Position numbers and translations under genes: made by a program. The notes beneath the pieces are model-generated. The model did not search any database. It saw only the letters and a program-made list of their open reading frames with translations, and had not been told where the DNA came from. A DNA stretch of 33,972 bases from Nitrososphaeria archaeon (GTDB taxonomy: Archaea > Thermoproteota > Nitrososphaeria > Nitrososphaerales > JACAEJ01), in assembly GCA_029775875.1 (NCBI GenBank), contig JARVKD010000011.1:1-33972 (forward strand), read 5' to 3'. The number at the start of each line of letters is the position of its first letter. The first letter of the stretch is position 1. Below are positions 13,994 to 21,432 of this stretch, piece after piece.

Positions 13994-15556
13994 GTGGAAG
14001 AAAGTACTGTTGTTTACGTTACACTTGAGACAGACTTAATAGATGGGGGAGGCATTGGTGGGCTAGGCATTTTAACTTCTGACGTTTTTCATGAGGCAAG
14101 GAGAAGGAACTCACCTTTTTACCTATTTTCACCTCTCTACCCAGTAAAATTACATCAAAAAATTAATAATGGCTCTGTAGAAATGGAAAGAATAAAAATC
14201 AACCATAATTCTTTGAAGAAAATTGATAGCTTCGGGTTGGATACCAAATGGTATCCTGTTGAAGTATCTGTTTATCTGCACGAGCTTAGCATAGAAAATA
14301 CTAGAAGTTATTTTATTGAGATGGCTCCAACTGAAGGAAATGGTTGGTTAAAAGAATTAGAACTTTATAATGAAAAGGATGAAGGACAGCAAGTATTTGT
14401 TAGATATACATTCGCAAGGTCTATAGCAAGATTCTTGAGGAGGAATAGTATATTGCCAAAATTGTATCACTTGAACGAAAGTGATACAGCCTTTCTAATT
14501 CTGGCAGTTGATGAAGAAGATATGAAGGGTAGATTCATCGGGAATACACATACACCTCAACTACACGGTCACAAAAGATTCAGAAAAGAAACTTGTGAAT
14601 GTCTGATAGAAGACAAATCTTTAGAGAAGCTAAAAGTAGGAGAAGAGGAGTATGGAGATATAAAATTCATAAACTTTGGGAGAATACTGGCATATTACAG
14701 CGAGAAATTATGTTGTGTCTCAGAACTACATGAAAAAGTGACAAAAGAATGCCTTTATCCTGAATTTAAAGAAAAGATAACTTCGGTAACAAATGGCATC
14801 AGCCTTGACTGGATTAGCCCTCATCTACAAAACTTGTTCAGCCAATATATTATAGGTTGGGAAAATAATAGTGATCTATTGAAGAATCTAGATGCAATTC
14901 CTAACAGTAAACTTCTGGAAGCCCACCATCTCAATAAAAGAGAACTCTCTGAGCAATTTCTTGAATGGAAAAGGAAGCAGGAAGTTATTTCTAATTTTGA
15001 TGAAATTAACATTGATAATACCATATTTACATGCGCCAAAAGGTTAACTGAGTACAAGAGGCTAGACCATTTTCTAAAACTCATCGATTTGTTTCCTGAA
15101 GCGACTTTTGTTTTTGCTGGTAGACCGATAAGGGAATGGGGAGATAAATTTCTCAAAAGTTTGATCGATACTATAAAAAATTCTGAAACATCAATAGCTT
15201 ATGTTTTAAATCATGATAGAGAAAAGGCGAGATATATGGTGGCTGGTTCAGATGTAGGAGTAAACATACCAGTATCGACCAGTGAGGCAAGCGGTACGAG
15301 TTGGATGAAGACGATTGTCAATGGGAATATTTTAGTCTCCACGCCATCTGGAAGTGTGCCTGAAGTAATAACCGATGGCAAGAATGGACTCATAGTACAT
15401 GACGACTTGTCTAATTTAAGGGAGAAATTAGAAGAGGCTGTAAGTTTTGCAAGAAATGGTGAATACGCTGAATGGATTAGAAACTCAATTTCTTCTTCTT
15501 GCTTTGTCTTAGCCCCTCGAATGTTCGATGATTATATATCAAAACTTTACAGTTAA
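13994..15556 (+). CDS. Alpha-glucan phosphorylase-like protein (GT35)
   Basis: From GTG 13994 the protein has 520 residues and resembles the short archaeal GT35 alpha-glucan phosphorylases, which split alpha-1,4-glucans with phosphate to glucose 1-phosphate using pyridoxal phosphate. Landmarks in order are ETDLIDGGGIGGLGIL (12-27), GNTHTPQLHGHKRF (183-196), TSVTNGISLDWI, CAKRLTEYKR, FVFAGRP, and SEASGTSWMKTIVNG, whose Lys439 matches the PLP-binding lysine. The frame is open back to 13544, but that extension lies over the GH15 gene and looks unlike protein. GTG fits a TATA box 26 bases upstream. A TTG at 13922 is the alternative. The canonical 'HFNEGH' is YHLNESD here, so activity should not be assumed. 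Confidence 0.8.
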   Translation: MEESTVVYVTLETDLIDGGGIGGLGILTSDVFHEARRRNSPFYLFSPLYPVKLHQKINNGSVEMERIKINHNSLKKIDSFGLDTKWYPVEVSVYLHELSIENTRSYFIEMAPTEGNGWLKELELYNEKDEGQQVFVRYTFARSIARFLRRNSILPKLYHLNESDTAFLILAVDEEDMKGRFIGNTHTPQLHGHKRFRKETCECLIEDKSLEKLKVGEEEYGDIKFINFGRILAYYSEKLCCVSELHEKVTKECLYPEFKEKITSVTNGISLDWISPHLQNLFSQYIIGWENNSDLLKNLDAIPNSKLLEAHHLNKRELSEQFLEWKRKQEVISNFDEINIDNTIFTCAKRLTEYKRLDHFLKLIDLFPEATFVFAGRPIREWGDKFLKSLIDTIKNSETSIAYVLNHDREKARYMVAGSDVGVNIPVSTSEASGTSWMKTIVNGNILVSTPSGSVPEVITDGKNGLIVHDDLSNLREKLEEAVSFARNGEYAEWIRNSISSSCFVLAPRMFDDYISKLYS

Positions 15557-15654
15557 AATCAGTAACGGATGCATGATAAGAAGTATGGCTGGTTGGTATT
15601 GAATCTCCAAAGATTTCCTTTATTCACACAAATCCTGCTCCTGTCACAAATATT

Positions 15655-15698
15655 AAAAATTCTCAAAAATAGGGGTGGGGAATGGCTTAACCCACCCC
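15655..15698 (-). terminator. GC hairpin followed by T-rich tract (minus strand)
   Basis: On the minus strand GGGGTGGG pairs perfectly with CCCACCCC (15691-15698 with 15672-15679; 11-base loop) and is followed by TATTTTTGAGAATTTTT. This is a strong hairpin plus T-run, placed at the end of the candidate RNA gene. Confidence 0.5.
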
Positions 15699-15760
15699 GA
15701 CCGAGGCTGCTGAGGCGCTTCTCTTGAACCAAAGTTTGCTGTATGGATGGATAATCCATC
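15660..15760 (-). ncRNA. Candidate structured non-coding RNA of unknown class
   Basis: A GC-rich island in an AT-rich 378-base gap (15557-15934) with no credible protein gene. On the minus strand a perfect TTTATATA box (15775-15782) lies about 25 bases before the expected start near 15752-15760. The region holds GGATGG-5-CCATCC (15745-15761), a GAGGC/GCCTC-rich middle part, and the terminator-like hairpin at its end. CCCCGACC (15695-15702) can also pair with GGGCGGGG (15766-15773) with one mismatch, which would compete with the hairpin. The strand is inferred from promoter and terminator placement. I could not match it to a known RNA family. The rest of the gap, 15783-15934, is AT-rich and holds only the promoter side of the next gene. 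Confidence 0.4.
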
Positions 15761-15934
15761 CTACTGGGCGGGGATATATAAATATTACTAATCAGATAGA
15801 AAAAGTTGACCTTTCAAAGACCTTCAACTTTAATTCTATTTCCTCAAAACCCTAAAAAGATTAGCATCAATGCTTAACCAAGAATAAAGCCTATTTTTAT
15901 TAAAGTTCGATTTCTTTCTAATAGGCGCGTTAAG

Positions 15935-16669
15935 ATGCAAAGAAGACGCTCAGAAGAGTTTGACCTTGAGCAGATAGACATAGCCCCTACTATCTCTAAA
16001 ATAATAGATATAAATTTCCAGTCTGATGGAAGACCAATAGAAGAAATCGTTGCTTATGGAAAAAATTGTAATAAAATATTATTGCTCATCATAGACGCTT
16101 TTGGATACTCACACTACATAAAATCAAAGGGCTTCTTTCAAAACATAAGCAAGATGAGTGATAATGGAAGATTCTATAGATGCAAAGCAAACGCTAACAG
16201 GACTACGCCTGCAATAGCCTCAATTCTCTGTGGAAGAAAGCCTGAAGTGCATAGGATTTACAGTACAGGAGACGTCTACAAAAGCCACTTTAAATCAATA
16301 CTTGAGACTGCATCTGAACAAGGCATCAAGTCCGCTATAATTATGGAAGAAAAAGGCGCTTTAACTTTTGAAAAACGCATAGATACTGTCAAATTTGTGA
16401 AGGAAAGAGATAATGTTATAGAGTTCGACGATATTGCTAAGGAAGCTACCATAGAGGCAATAAAAGAAGGATGCAAGCTGATTGTTACGCACCTAAGGTC
16501 TCTTGATAAACTGGACTACACTCTTAAAGCTATTAGGCATATTGATAAGAATGTATTAGAGATTGCCAAGGCTTATGGCACTAACGGCTTGATAATGCTC
16601 TGTGGAGACCATCCACCTCATGAATCTAAGGAGTATCTAGTGCCCTTTATAGTAAGTAAAGTTGTTTAA
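15935..16669 (+). CDS. Alkaline-phosphatase-superfamily protein, apparently circularly permuted
   Basis: A 244-residue protein with motifs of the alkaline phosphatase / phosphodiesterase superfamily: LLLIIDAFGYSHY (first metal-ligand Asp), NRTTPAIASILCGRKPEVH (candidate Thr nucleophile), EEKGA, and CGDHPPHESKEYLVPFIVS (late Asp-His metal site). The segment IDIAPTISKIIDI...DGRPIEEI lies at the N-terminus. In usual family members this DIAPTI...GRP element follows the Asp-His motif near the C-terminus, so the order looks circularly permuted. At 244 residues it is short for the superfamily. The substrate is unknown. It starts at ATG 15935, after the candidate RNA locus, and stands alone on its strand. 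Confidence 0.65.
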   Translation: MQRRRSEEFDLEQIDIAPTISKIIDINFQSDGRPIEEIVAYGKNCNKILLLIIDAFGYSHYIKSKGFFQNISKMSDNGRFYRCKANANRTTPAIASILCGRKPEVHRIYSTGDVYKSHFKSILETASEQGIKSAIIMEEKGALTFEKRIDTVKFVKERDNVIEFDDIAKEATIEAIKEGCKLIVTHLRSLDKLDYTLKAIRHIDKNVLEIAKAYGTNGLIMLCGDHPPHESKEYLVPFIVSKVV

Positions 16670-16728
16670 ACTATGGATGATTGCTTCAGTTCATTTTTTC
16701 CATCAAGAATGAAATGAATTTAATTTTG

Positions 16729-17469
16729 CTATTCGACCTTTTCGAAATCTTTTTTCGTAGCACCACAAGTCGGGCAAACCCAATTTTCAGGCAGATCTTC
16801 GAAGGGAATCCCAGGTGGTATTCCGTTCTCAGGGTCGCCTCTCTCAGGATCATATATGTAGCCACAAACAACGCATTTCCACTTTGAAAAACTTTTGTAC
16901 TGAACCTTCTCAATTTCATCAACTATCTTTTCATATTTTTCATGTATCATTCTTCTATCAAAATCTAAAAATTCTTGAACCATGCTTTCTTGCTCCTGTT
17001 TTGTAAAATATTCCATGCATGGGAAAAAGAATCTCTTGTCTTCTTTCTCGATATGCTTGGAATAAAGTTCAACCAAATCTTTCATTAACTTCAGTATATC
17101 ATTTAATGCTTCAACATCACCTTTGCTATGACTCTCCTTAGCCTTCTCAAGGTTGCCTACTGTATTTCTTGCATAAATATGCTCTTGAATCAATTCTTGC
17201 ATTATCCTATTGTGATCAACAGACATATTCTTTTTTGCAAGGTCTCTGAAAAGAATGTCTTCTTCCTTACCATGATGGCATCTGTCAGCATACGTTCTGA
17301 GAAAGTCTATTACAATATCAATAAAATTTGAATCCACCTCTTTCTTTTCGCCTATTCTACCTAATTCTACCTTCATCAGTTTGATCATGCGTTCAATAAG
17401 CCTATGTTCCCTCATCAAAAGTCCAATGGGTAGCAAGTTCGCACTCTCGAAGATACTTTCAAAGATCAA
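16729..17469 (-). CDS. Hemerythrin-rubredoxin fusion protein
   Basis: A 246-residue two-domain iron protein. Residues about 15-190 form a hemerythrin-like (HHE) four-helix bundle with candidate di-iron ligands in [32 protein letters not shown] and [13 protein letters not shown]. Residues about 193-246 are a complete rubredoxin: [20 protein letters not shown], then [16 protein letters not shown], with both CxxCG pairs. The rubredoxin could deliver electrons to the di-iron site for O2, peroxide or NO reduction, an oxidative-stress role known for related fusions in anaerobes. The start TTG 17469 is annotated; ATG 17413-17415 ([10 protein letters not shown]) is a good alternative. It converges with the phosphatase-like gene. 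Confidence 0.88.
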   Translation of the reverse strand: MIFESIFESANLLPIGLLMREHRLIERMIKLMKVELGRIGEKKEVDSNFIDIVIDFLRTYADRCHHGKEEDILFRDLAKKNMSVDHNRIMQELIQEHIYARNTVGNLEKAKESHSKGDVEALNDILKLMKDLVELYSKHIEKEDKRFFFPCMEYFTKQEQESMVQEFLDFDRRMIHEKYEKIVDEIEKVQYKSFSKWKCVVCGYIYDPERGDPENGIPPGIPFEDLPENWVCPTCGATKKDFEKVE

Positions 17470-17543
17470 GCATATATTATTTTAGTATACAGGAGAGTCA
17501 CATGACTTAAGTAGAGTAAGAGGAAAAACTGATTAAAAATGCT

Positions 17544-17918
17544 TTAGAGAAGCTTACATGAAACTCTGTTGTATGCCTCGATAAAATCTTGTGCAAACTT
17601 GTCAGCATACTTCTCGGTACCTCTATGCTCATTATCGAAGTTTCTGAGATGGTGGTAAAATTCGTGCAGAATCGTAAAGGGGTCGTAAAGATACTCTCGC
17701 TTGGCAGCCAAAATTTCTTTTCTTTTTCCTGAATAAGCCGCTCTGACTCTTTTCGAACGACCTTTGAACACCCCTATCCCTATCTTAGGCTCATCAACAT
17801 GAAAATGTCTACTAAGAAGCGCTATGGCTTTCTCAGGCTGATAACTCAGTATAGTCGCTACGATCATTGCTTTAAAATAGTCGTTGAATTCTGAGGCCAT
17901 AGAAAATGACAACTGCAC
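17544..17918 (-). CDS. Small HExxH putative metallopeptidase
   Basis: A 124-residue protein with a zinc-peptidase signature: ILHEFYHHLRNF (HEFYH, HExxH) and, about 15 residues later, TEKYADKFAQDFI, where the Glu could be the third zinc ligand. The pattern HExxHH...E..AD.FA is like the ImmA/IrrE and related minimal metallopeptidases, but no partner regulator of that system is adjacent. The N-terminal part (MQLSFSMASEFNDYFKAMIVA) is helical and not a clear signal peptide. GTG 17918 is annotated, and an ATG at 17898-17900 is an alternative. It may be an abortive-response or housekeeping protease; its function is unknown. Confidence 0.6.
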   Translation of the reverse strand: MQLSFSMASEFNDYFKAMIVATILSYQPEKAIALLSRHFHVDEPKIGIGVFKGRSKRVRAAYSGKRKEILAAKREYLYDPFTILHEFYHHLRNFDNEHRGTEKYADKFAQDFIEAYNRVSCKLL

Positions 17919-18055
17919 CCAATATTTTAGTCTATATTGTTAAATTGGTGGCTCTTAATTCGCACAAAAATATTCGAGAATAAAGATAGAATCATGACTA
18001 AGAAGTTTCGTTAATGATACGAAGATATGTGATTTTTAAAGATAATTTTAGATAA

Positions 18056-18286
18056 TTATTCGACTACGATCATGGTCAAGGTGGATCTGACATGAGGCAA
18101 TCGGCGAATCTTCCAAGTCAGGACTTCTTTGAGCTTTTCTGTCGATCCAGCCTGAATCTTGACTACTGTATCGTAGACACCGTAGACACGATGGGCTTCT
18201 AAGACACCCTCTACCTTCTTTAGCTCCTTGAGCAAATCTTCTTCAGAGCCAGGCTCAACATTGATAAGAACGAAAGCTGTGGTCAT
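18056..18286 (-). CDS. Stand-alone RAM domain (Lrp/AsnC ligand-binding) protein
   Basis: A 76-residue protein that is only the RAM (AsnC_trans_reg) domain of Lrp/AsnC regulators: MTTAFVLINVEPGSEEDLLKELKKVEGVLEAHRVYG, then YDTVVKIQAGSTEKLKEVL, then LPHVRSTLTMIVVE. There is no helix-turn-helix. Such orphan RAM proteins can bind amino acids and assemble with full Lrp proteins or other RAM proteins. It lies 137 bases from the HExxH gene and diverges from the PNPOx-like gene. Aspartate kinase lies about 700 bases away on the other strand, so an amino-acid-sensing role is possible but not shown. Confidence 0.83.
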   Translation of the reverse strand: MTTAFVLINVEPGSEEDLLKELKKVEGVLEAHRVYGVYDTVVKIQAGSTEKLKEVLTWKIRRLPHVRSTLTMIVVE

Positions 18287-18379
18287 TTTCTCACCTATTA
18301 TATGAAAACACGATATTAAAAAATGTTGCCATAAGAAAAGTTTAATTCTTGCCTAACTATTGCTTTTGGGGAGATAAGT

Positions 18380-18790
18380 TTGGTAAGCCTTCCAGAAAAT
18401 GTGATGAAAGTCATAAACGATCCAAAGGCATCAAAAGTCCTTGCAACAAAAACTCCTGAAGGAGTTATACATGCAATTCATGTAGGATCTATAATCGCTC
18501 CTAACCCTAACACAATAGCCTTCGCTGCTGTATTAATGAAGAAAACTAGCGAAAACCTTGAAGCAATGAAGAGAAAAGGCGAGTTAGCTTCTATTCTTGT
18601 AATCTTAGGAATGGAAGCCTATCAGATTAGAGTAAATATAAAAAATTACGAAACTTCAGGTCCCATCTATGAAAAACTAAGCGAAGAAATCGAGAAACTA
18701 GGTCTAAAGGTGAGAGGCGTTTGGATTACAGAACCTGCTGAAATCTGGAATCAGAGTGCATCCTACGAAGCAGGCAAAAGAATCGCATAA
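18380..18790 (+). CDS. PNPOx-like FMN-binding split-barrel protein
   Basis: A 136-residue protein with the pyridoxamine-phosphate-oxidase-like split-barrel pattern: LPENVMKVINDPKASKVLATKTPEGVIHAIHVGSI, then NTIAFAAVLMKKTSENLEAMKRKGELASILVIL, then AYQIRVNIKNYETSGPIYEKLSEEIEKLG. Small archaeal members bind FMN, F420 or heme; this one is too divergent to choose. It begins at TTG 18380 with GGGGAGAT just upstream. It has no clear operon partner. Aspartate kinase follows after 172 bases with its own promoter. Confidence 0.7.
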   Translation: MVSLPENVMKVINDPKASKVLATKTPEGVIHAIHVGSIIAPNPNTIAFAAVLMKKTSENLEAMKRKGELASILVILGMEAYQIRVNIKNYETSGPIYEKLSEEIEKLGLKVRGVWITEPAEIWNQSASYEAGKRIA

Positions 18791-18821
18791 AATTGCCTTT
18801 GTTGCAAATTAGAACGTATAT

Positions 18822-18837
18822 TACTCTACTTAGAGTA
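18822..18837. promoter_or_regulatory. Perfect inverted repeat upstream of the aspartate kinase promoter
   Basis: TACTCT-ACTT-AGAGTA is a perfect 6-bp inverted repeat with a 4-base spacer. It lies directly before a TATA-like AAATATTTATA (18841-18851), about 125 bases upstream of the aspartate kinase start. The location suits a regulator acting at the TFB/TATA region. Confidence 0.35.
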
Positions 18838-18962
18838 TCAAATATTTATAGCGTTCACATTTAAATAACTCTCCAAATAAGTTATAAAACCACGAGGAGG
18901 CTGAACAGAGGAATCACTCCAGAAATACTTGATGGACTAGAAACTTATTACAATAAAAGGAT

Positions 18963-20432
18963 GTGATTAGTTCTTTGAATACTCAACCATCGTTTAAAGA
19001 AAAGAAAGATGCCCTTACCATCGTCAAGTTTGGTGGAGGTGTCATAAAGCCCTATGGAGAAGGCATTCCTGATATAGTGAAAAGAGTTAGAGAGATAAGG
19101 CAAAAAGATGGCAAAGGTCCAGTTGTAGTAGTGTCTGCACCGAAGGGGGTTACAGACCTTGCCATAGACATAGGAGAAGACTGCGCCAAAACGGGTTTCA
19201 TCAGCAACAAATCTTTCAAGTTAAGAAATCCTTATGAGAGAATTAGAGACTCATACATTAAGGAATTTCATAAAGGCGCTTTCAACGATGAATTGAACAG
19301 ATGCTTTGAGGAAGTGGATGGAGCATTAGAGCAAGTAGCAAGGAATAAGGAGTTTGAGGGTGGGAATAGGGCTATTGTCTTGGCTTATAGCGGTGAACTT
19401 TTGATGGCAAAAACCATGGACTTTGTTTTAAAGAGTAATGGCATAGACTCTTTGAGTATGCCTTTTGAAGAATGGCCTATTATTACTGATAGGAGCTTTG
19501 AGGGAGCCACTTTCTTACTTGATGAGTCTAAAAGAGAATCTAGGCATTTAATAGAATATATAAACGAAGGTAAGGTTCCTATCGTTGGTGGTTTTATAGG
19601 CAAGACCATCTATGGAAGAGAAACTACGTATGAGAGGGGAGGTTCTGATAGAACCGCTGTCGATCTCGGAATAGTTTTGTCTCATGTTTATGATGTAACT
19701 GTTGACTTTGAGAAAGATAGCATGGTTATGAGTGCCAACCCAAAGGTAGAAGGCATAAGCAAAAACGAATTGGACCCTGTTTGGAGTTTATCGTATAATG
19801 AGGCTACTCTTGGTGCCCAGTATGGTATGGACATAGTTGACTACGTTGCTTTGATGGACATACAGCATGCAAATTTGAATCTATTGCTTACAGTAACTGA
19901 CATAAAAGACCCAAAGAGATTTACGAAAATCCAAAGAGAAGCATCACATGAAGATAGCAACCCTATCAAAATAGTAACTGGCAAGAAGGATTGTATCATC
20001 CTAAAGATAAGAGAAAGAAATAAACTGTCTCTGAGAGATTATTTGGGGAAGAATAGAAGGTTCGAGGGCTTTACTGAATTAAGACCTTACAAAAAAGATG
20101 ACGAGTGGGTATCCAAGCTATTGTTTCTCGATGGAGAATTCTTCAGAAAGAATGAAGAGATAATAAGAAGATACGATGAATCGTCTGAAGTTGAGCGTGA
20201 TTTAGGAGCCATTACATTGATAGGGGATGAGATGTATAGAGTGCCAGACGTTTCTGCTGAAGTCCAAAGCGCCATAAAAGGATACGGGATCAACATTGAG
20301 AATGCTGACGCTCAAAAGGAGACTTCTAGCATACTTATCATAGTCAAGGAAGAGCATGTAGAAAAATGTGTAAGTTTGATTCATAAGAGAAGAGCAGAGT
20401 TGAACGTAAAAGCGAACAAGAACAAATTCTAG
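18963..20432 (+). CDS. lysC: Aspartate kinase
   Basis: A 489-residue aspartokinase (L-aspartate + ATP to 4-phospho-L-aspartate), the entry to threonine, methionine and lysine synthesis. Motifs are IVKFGGGVI (phosphate-binding start), VVVVSAPKGVTD, AYSGELLMA, VPIVGGFIG, TTYERGGSDRTAVDLG and SANPKVEG. The C-terminal region (about 410-480: GDEMYRVPDVSAEVQSAIKGYGINIENADAQKETSSILIIVKEEHVEKCV) is an ACT-type regulatory domain. GTG 18963 is the earliest possible start because an in-frame TAA lies at 18954. Its first bases overlap the end (ATGTGA) of a short upstream frame without a normal start codon. An inverted repeat precedes its promoter. Confidence 0.9.
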   Translation: MISSLNTQPSFKEKKDALTIVKFGGGVIKPYGEGIPDIVKRVREIRQKDGKGPVVVVSAPKGVTDLAIDIGEDCAKTGFISNKSFKLRNPYERIRDSYIKEFHKGAFNDELNRCFEEVDGALEQVARNKEFEGGNRAIVLAYSGELLMAKTMDFVLKSNGIDSLSMPFEEWPIITDRSFEGATFLLDESKRESRHLIEYINEGKVPIVGGFIGKTIYGRETTYERGGSDRTAVDLGIVLSHVYDVTVDFEKDSMVMSANPKVEGISKNELDPVWSLSYNEATLGAQYGMDIVDYVALMDIQHANLNLLLTVTDIKDPKRFTKIQREASHEDSNPIKIVTGKKDCIILKIRERNKLSLRDYLGKNRRFEGFTELRPYKKDDEWVSKLLFLDGEFFRKNEEIIRRYDESSEVERDLGAITLIGDEMYRVPDVSAEVQSAIKGYGINIENADAQKETSSILIIVKEEHVEKCVSLIHKRRAELNVKANKNKF

Positions 20433-20600
20433 ACGATCTCTTTAAAAAACTGAATGACAAGAGAGTTTCTTAAATATAGGAATACGATCCCCATTAACCA
20501 ATTATACATTATAAACAATATATACTTCTCTTACTATTTTGGTAAAGGATAAAAAGGTGAAATAACTGAAGGTTGAACATGTAAATTAGGTGAAAAATAG

Positions 20601-21428
20601 ATGGGAACAATTTTGTTAAAACTTAAAAACAAAGTGGAAAGGCCTCTTGACGCTTCTGTTATAAGCCCTGATGTCTTTGCAGGAAAGTCTCTAAAAGAAA
20701 GAGAGAGCTTAGAGTTATGGAGAGGAAACAAGAAGATAAAATTGGGAGAAGTCTTCGAAGTTTCAGGAGAATCAGGTCAAAAACCTGAGGATATTACGAT
20801 AACAATAGAAGGCGATCTATCAAAGGCTAGGAGAATAGGCAAGCAGATGACTTCTGGCAAGATAATCGTAAATGGAAACGCTGGTTTTTACGTAGGGGAT
20901 AACATGAAAGGTGGAGAGATTCATGTTCATGGTAATGTTGACTCTTGGCTTGGCTTTGAGATGAAAGGAGGAAACATAGAGGTTGATGGTGATGCAGGAG
21001 ATTTCATAGGCTCAGCTTATAGAGGCTCAAAAAATGGAATGAGCGGGGGCACTATTATCGTAAAGGGGAACGCTGGGAGTGAAGTTGGCTGCTTTATGAA
21101 GGATGGTCTAATAAGAATAGGGGGAGATGTAGGATTATATGCAGGGGTTCATATGCAAGGCGGTACTATATTCGTCTCTGGAAGCTCTCTCGGTAGGCTT
21201 GGCGCTGAAATGACAGGAGGAAAGGTAATAGTGATGGGAAAGGTTCCTGATGTTCTGCCAAGCTTTATAATAGATGAAGTCAGACCAAACATAAAAGTGG
21301 GAGCAGACAAGATAACAGGTCCCTTCTACTCCTTCTCAGGAGATATGACAGAAGGCGGAAACGGAAAGATCTTCATATCAGTCCCAAATAATGAACATTT
21401 CAAAAAGAAGGAGGCATACATTCTCTAA
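20601..21428 (+). CDS. fwdC: Formylmethanofuran dehydrogenase subunit C
   Basis: A 275-residue subunit of the formylmethanofuran dehydrogenase complex (CO2 + methanofuran to formyl-methanofuran). The whole chain is a series of beta-helix repeats rich in Gly-Gly-x-Ile: ITIEGDLSKARRIGKQMTSG, NAGFYVGDNMKGGEI, WLGFEMKGGNI, GSEVGCFMKDGLI, GLYAGVHMQGGTI, GRLGAEMTGGKV. This fold is typical of FwdC and of the related glutamate synthase alpha domain, but the MTSGKI and MKGG repeats and the neighbour mch favour FwdC. ATG 20601 has AGGTGA seven bases upstream, and TATA-like CAATATATAC lies near 20514-20526. The catalytic subunits FwdA/B/D are not in this window. mch follows after 4 bases. Confidence 0.9.
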   Translation: MGTILLKLKNKVERPLDASVISPDVFAGKSLKERESLELWRGNKKIKLGEVFEVSGESGQKPEDITITIEGDLSKARRIGKQMTSGKIIVNGNAGFYVGDNMKGGEIHVHGNVDSWLGFEMKGGNIEVDGDAGDFIGSAYRGSKNGMSGGTIIVKGNAGSEVGCFMKDGLIRIGGDVGLYAGVHMQGGTIFVSGSSLGRLGAEMTGGKVIVMGKVPDVLPSFIIDEVRPNIKVGADKITGPFYSFSGDMTEGGNGKIFISVPNNEHFKKKEAYIL

Positions 21429-21432
21429 GGCG

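Noticed and set aside
15559-15759. 66-residue minus-strand ORF
   Set aside because: It runs through the GC-rich stem-forming element, has no ribosome binding site and reads like translated RNA structure.
15661-15780. TPP (THI-box) riboswitch on the plus strand
   Set aside because: CTGAG, TTGAACC and GATAAT occur in the right order, but the invariant CTGAT after GAACC and the final CG.AGGGA are missing, and the next gene is not a thiamine gene.
18895-18966. Short leader peptide before aspartate kinase
   Set aside because: The frame has no ATG, GTG or TTG start near GGAGG and no run of regulatory amino acid codons. It is kept only as part of the promoter finding.
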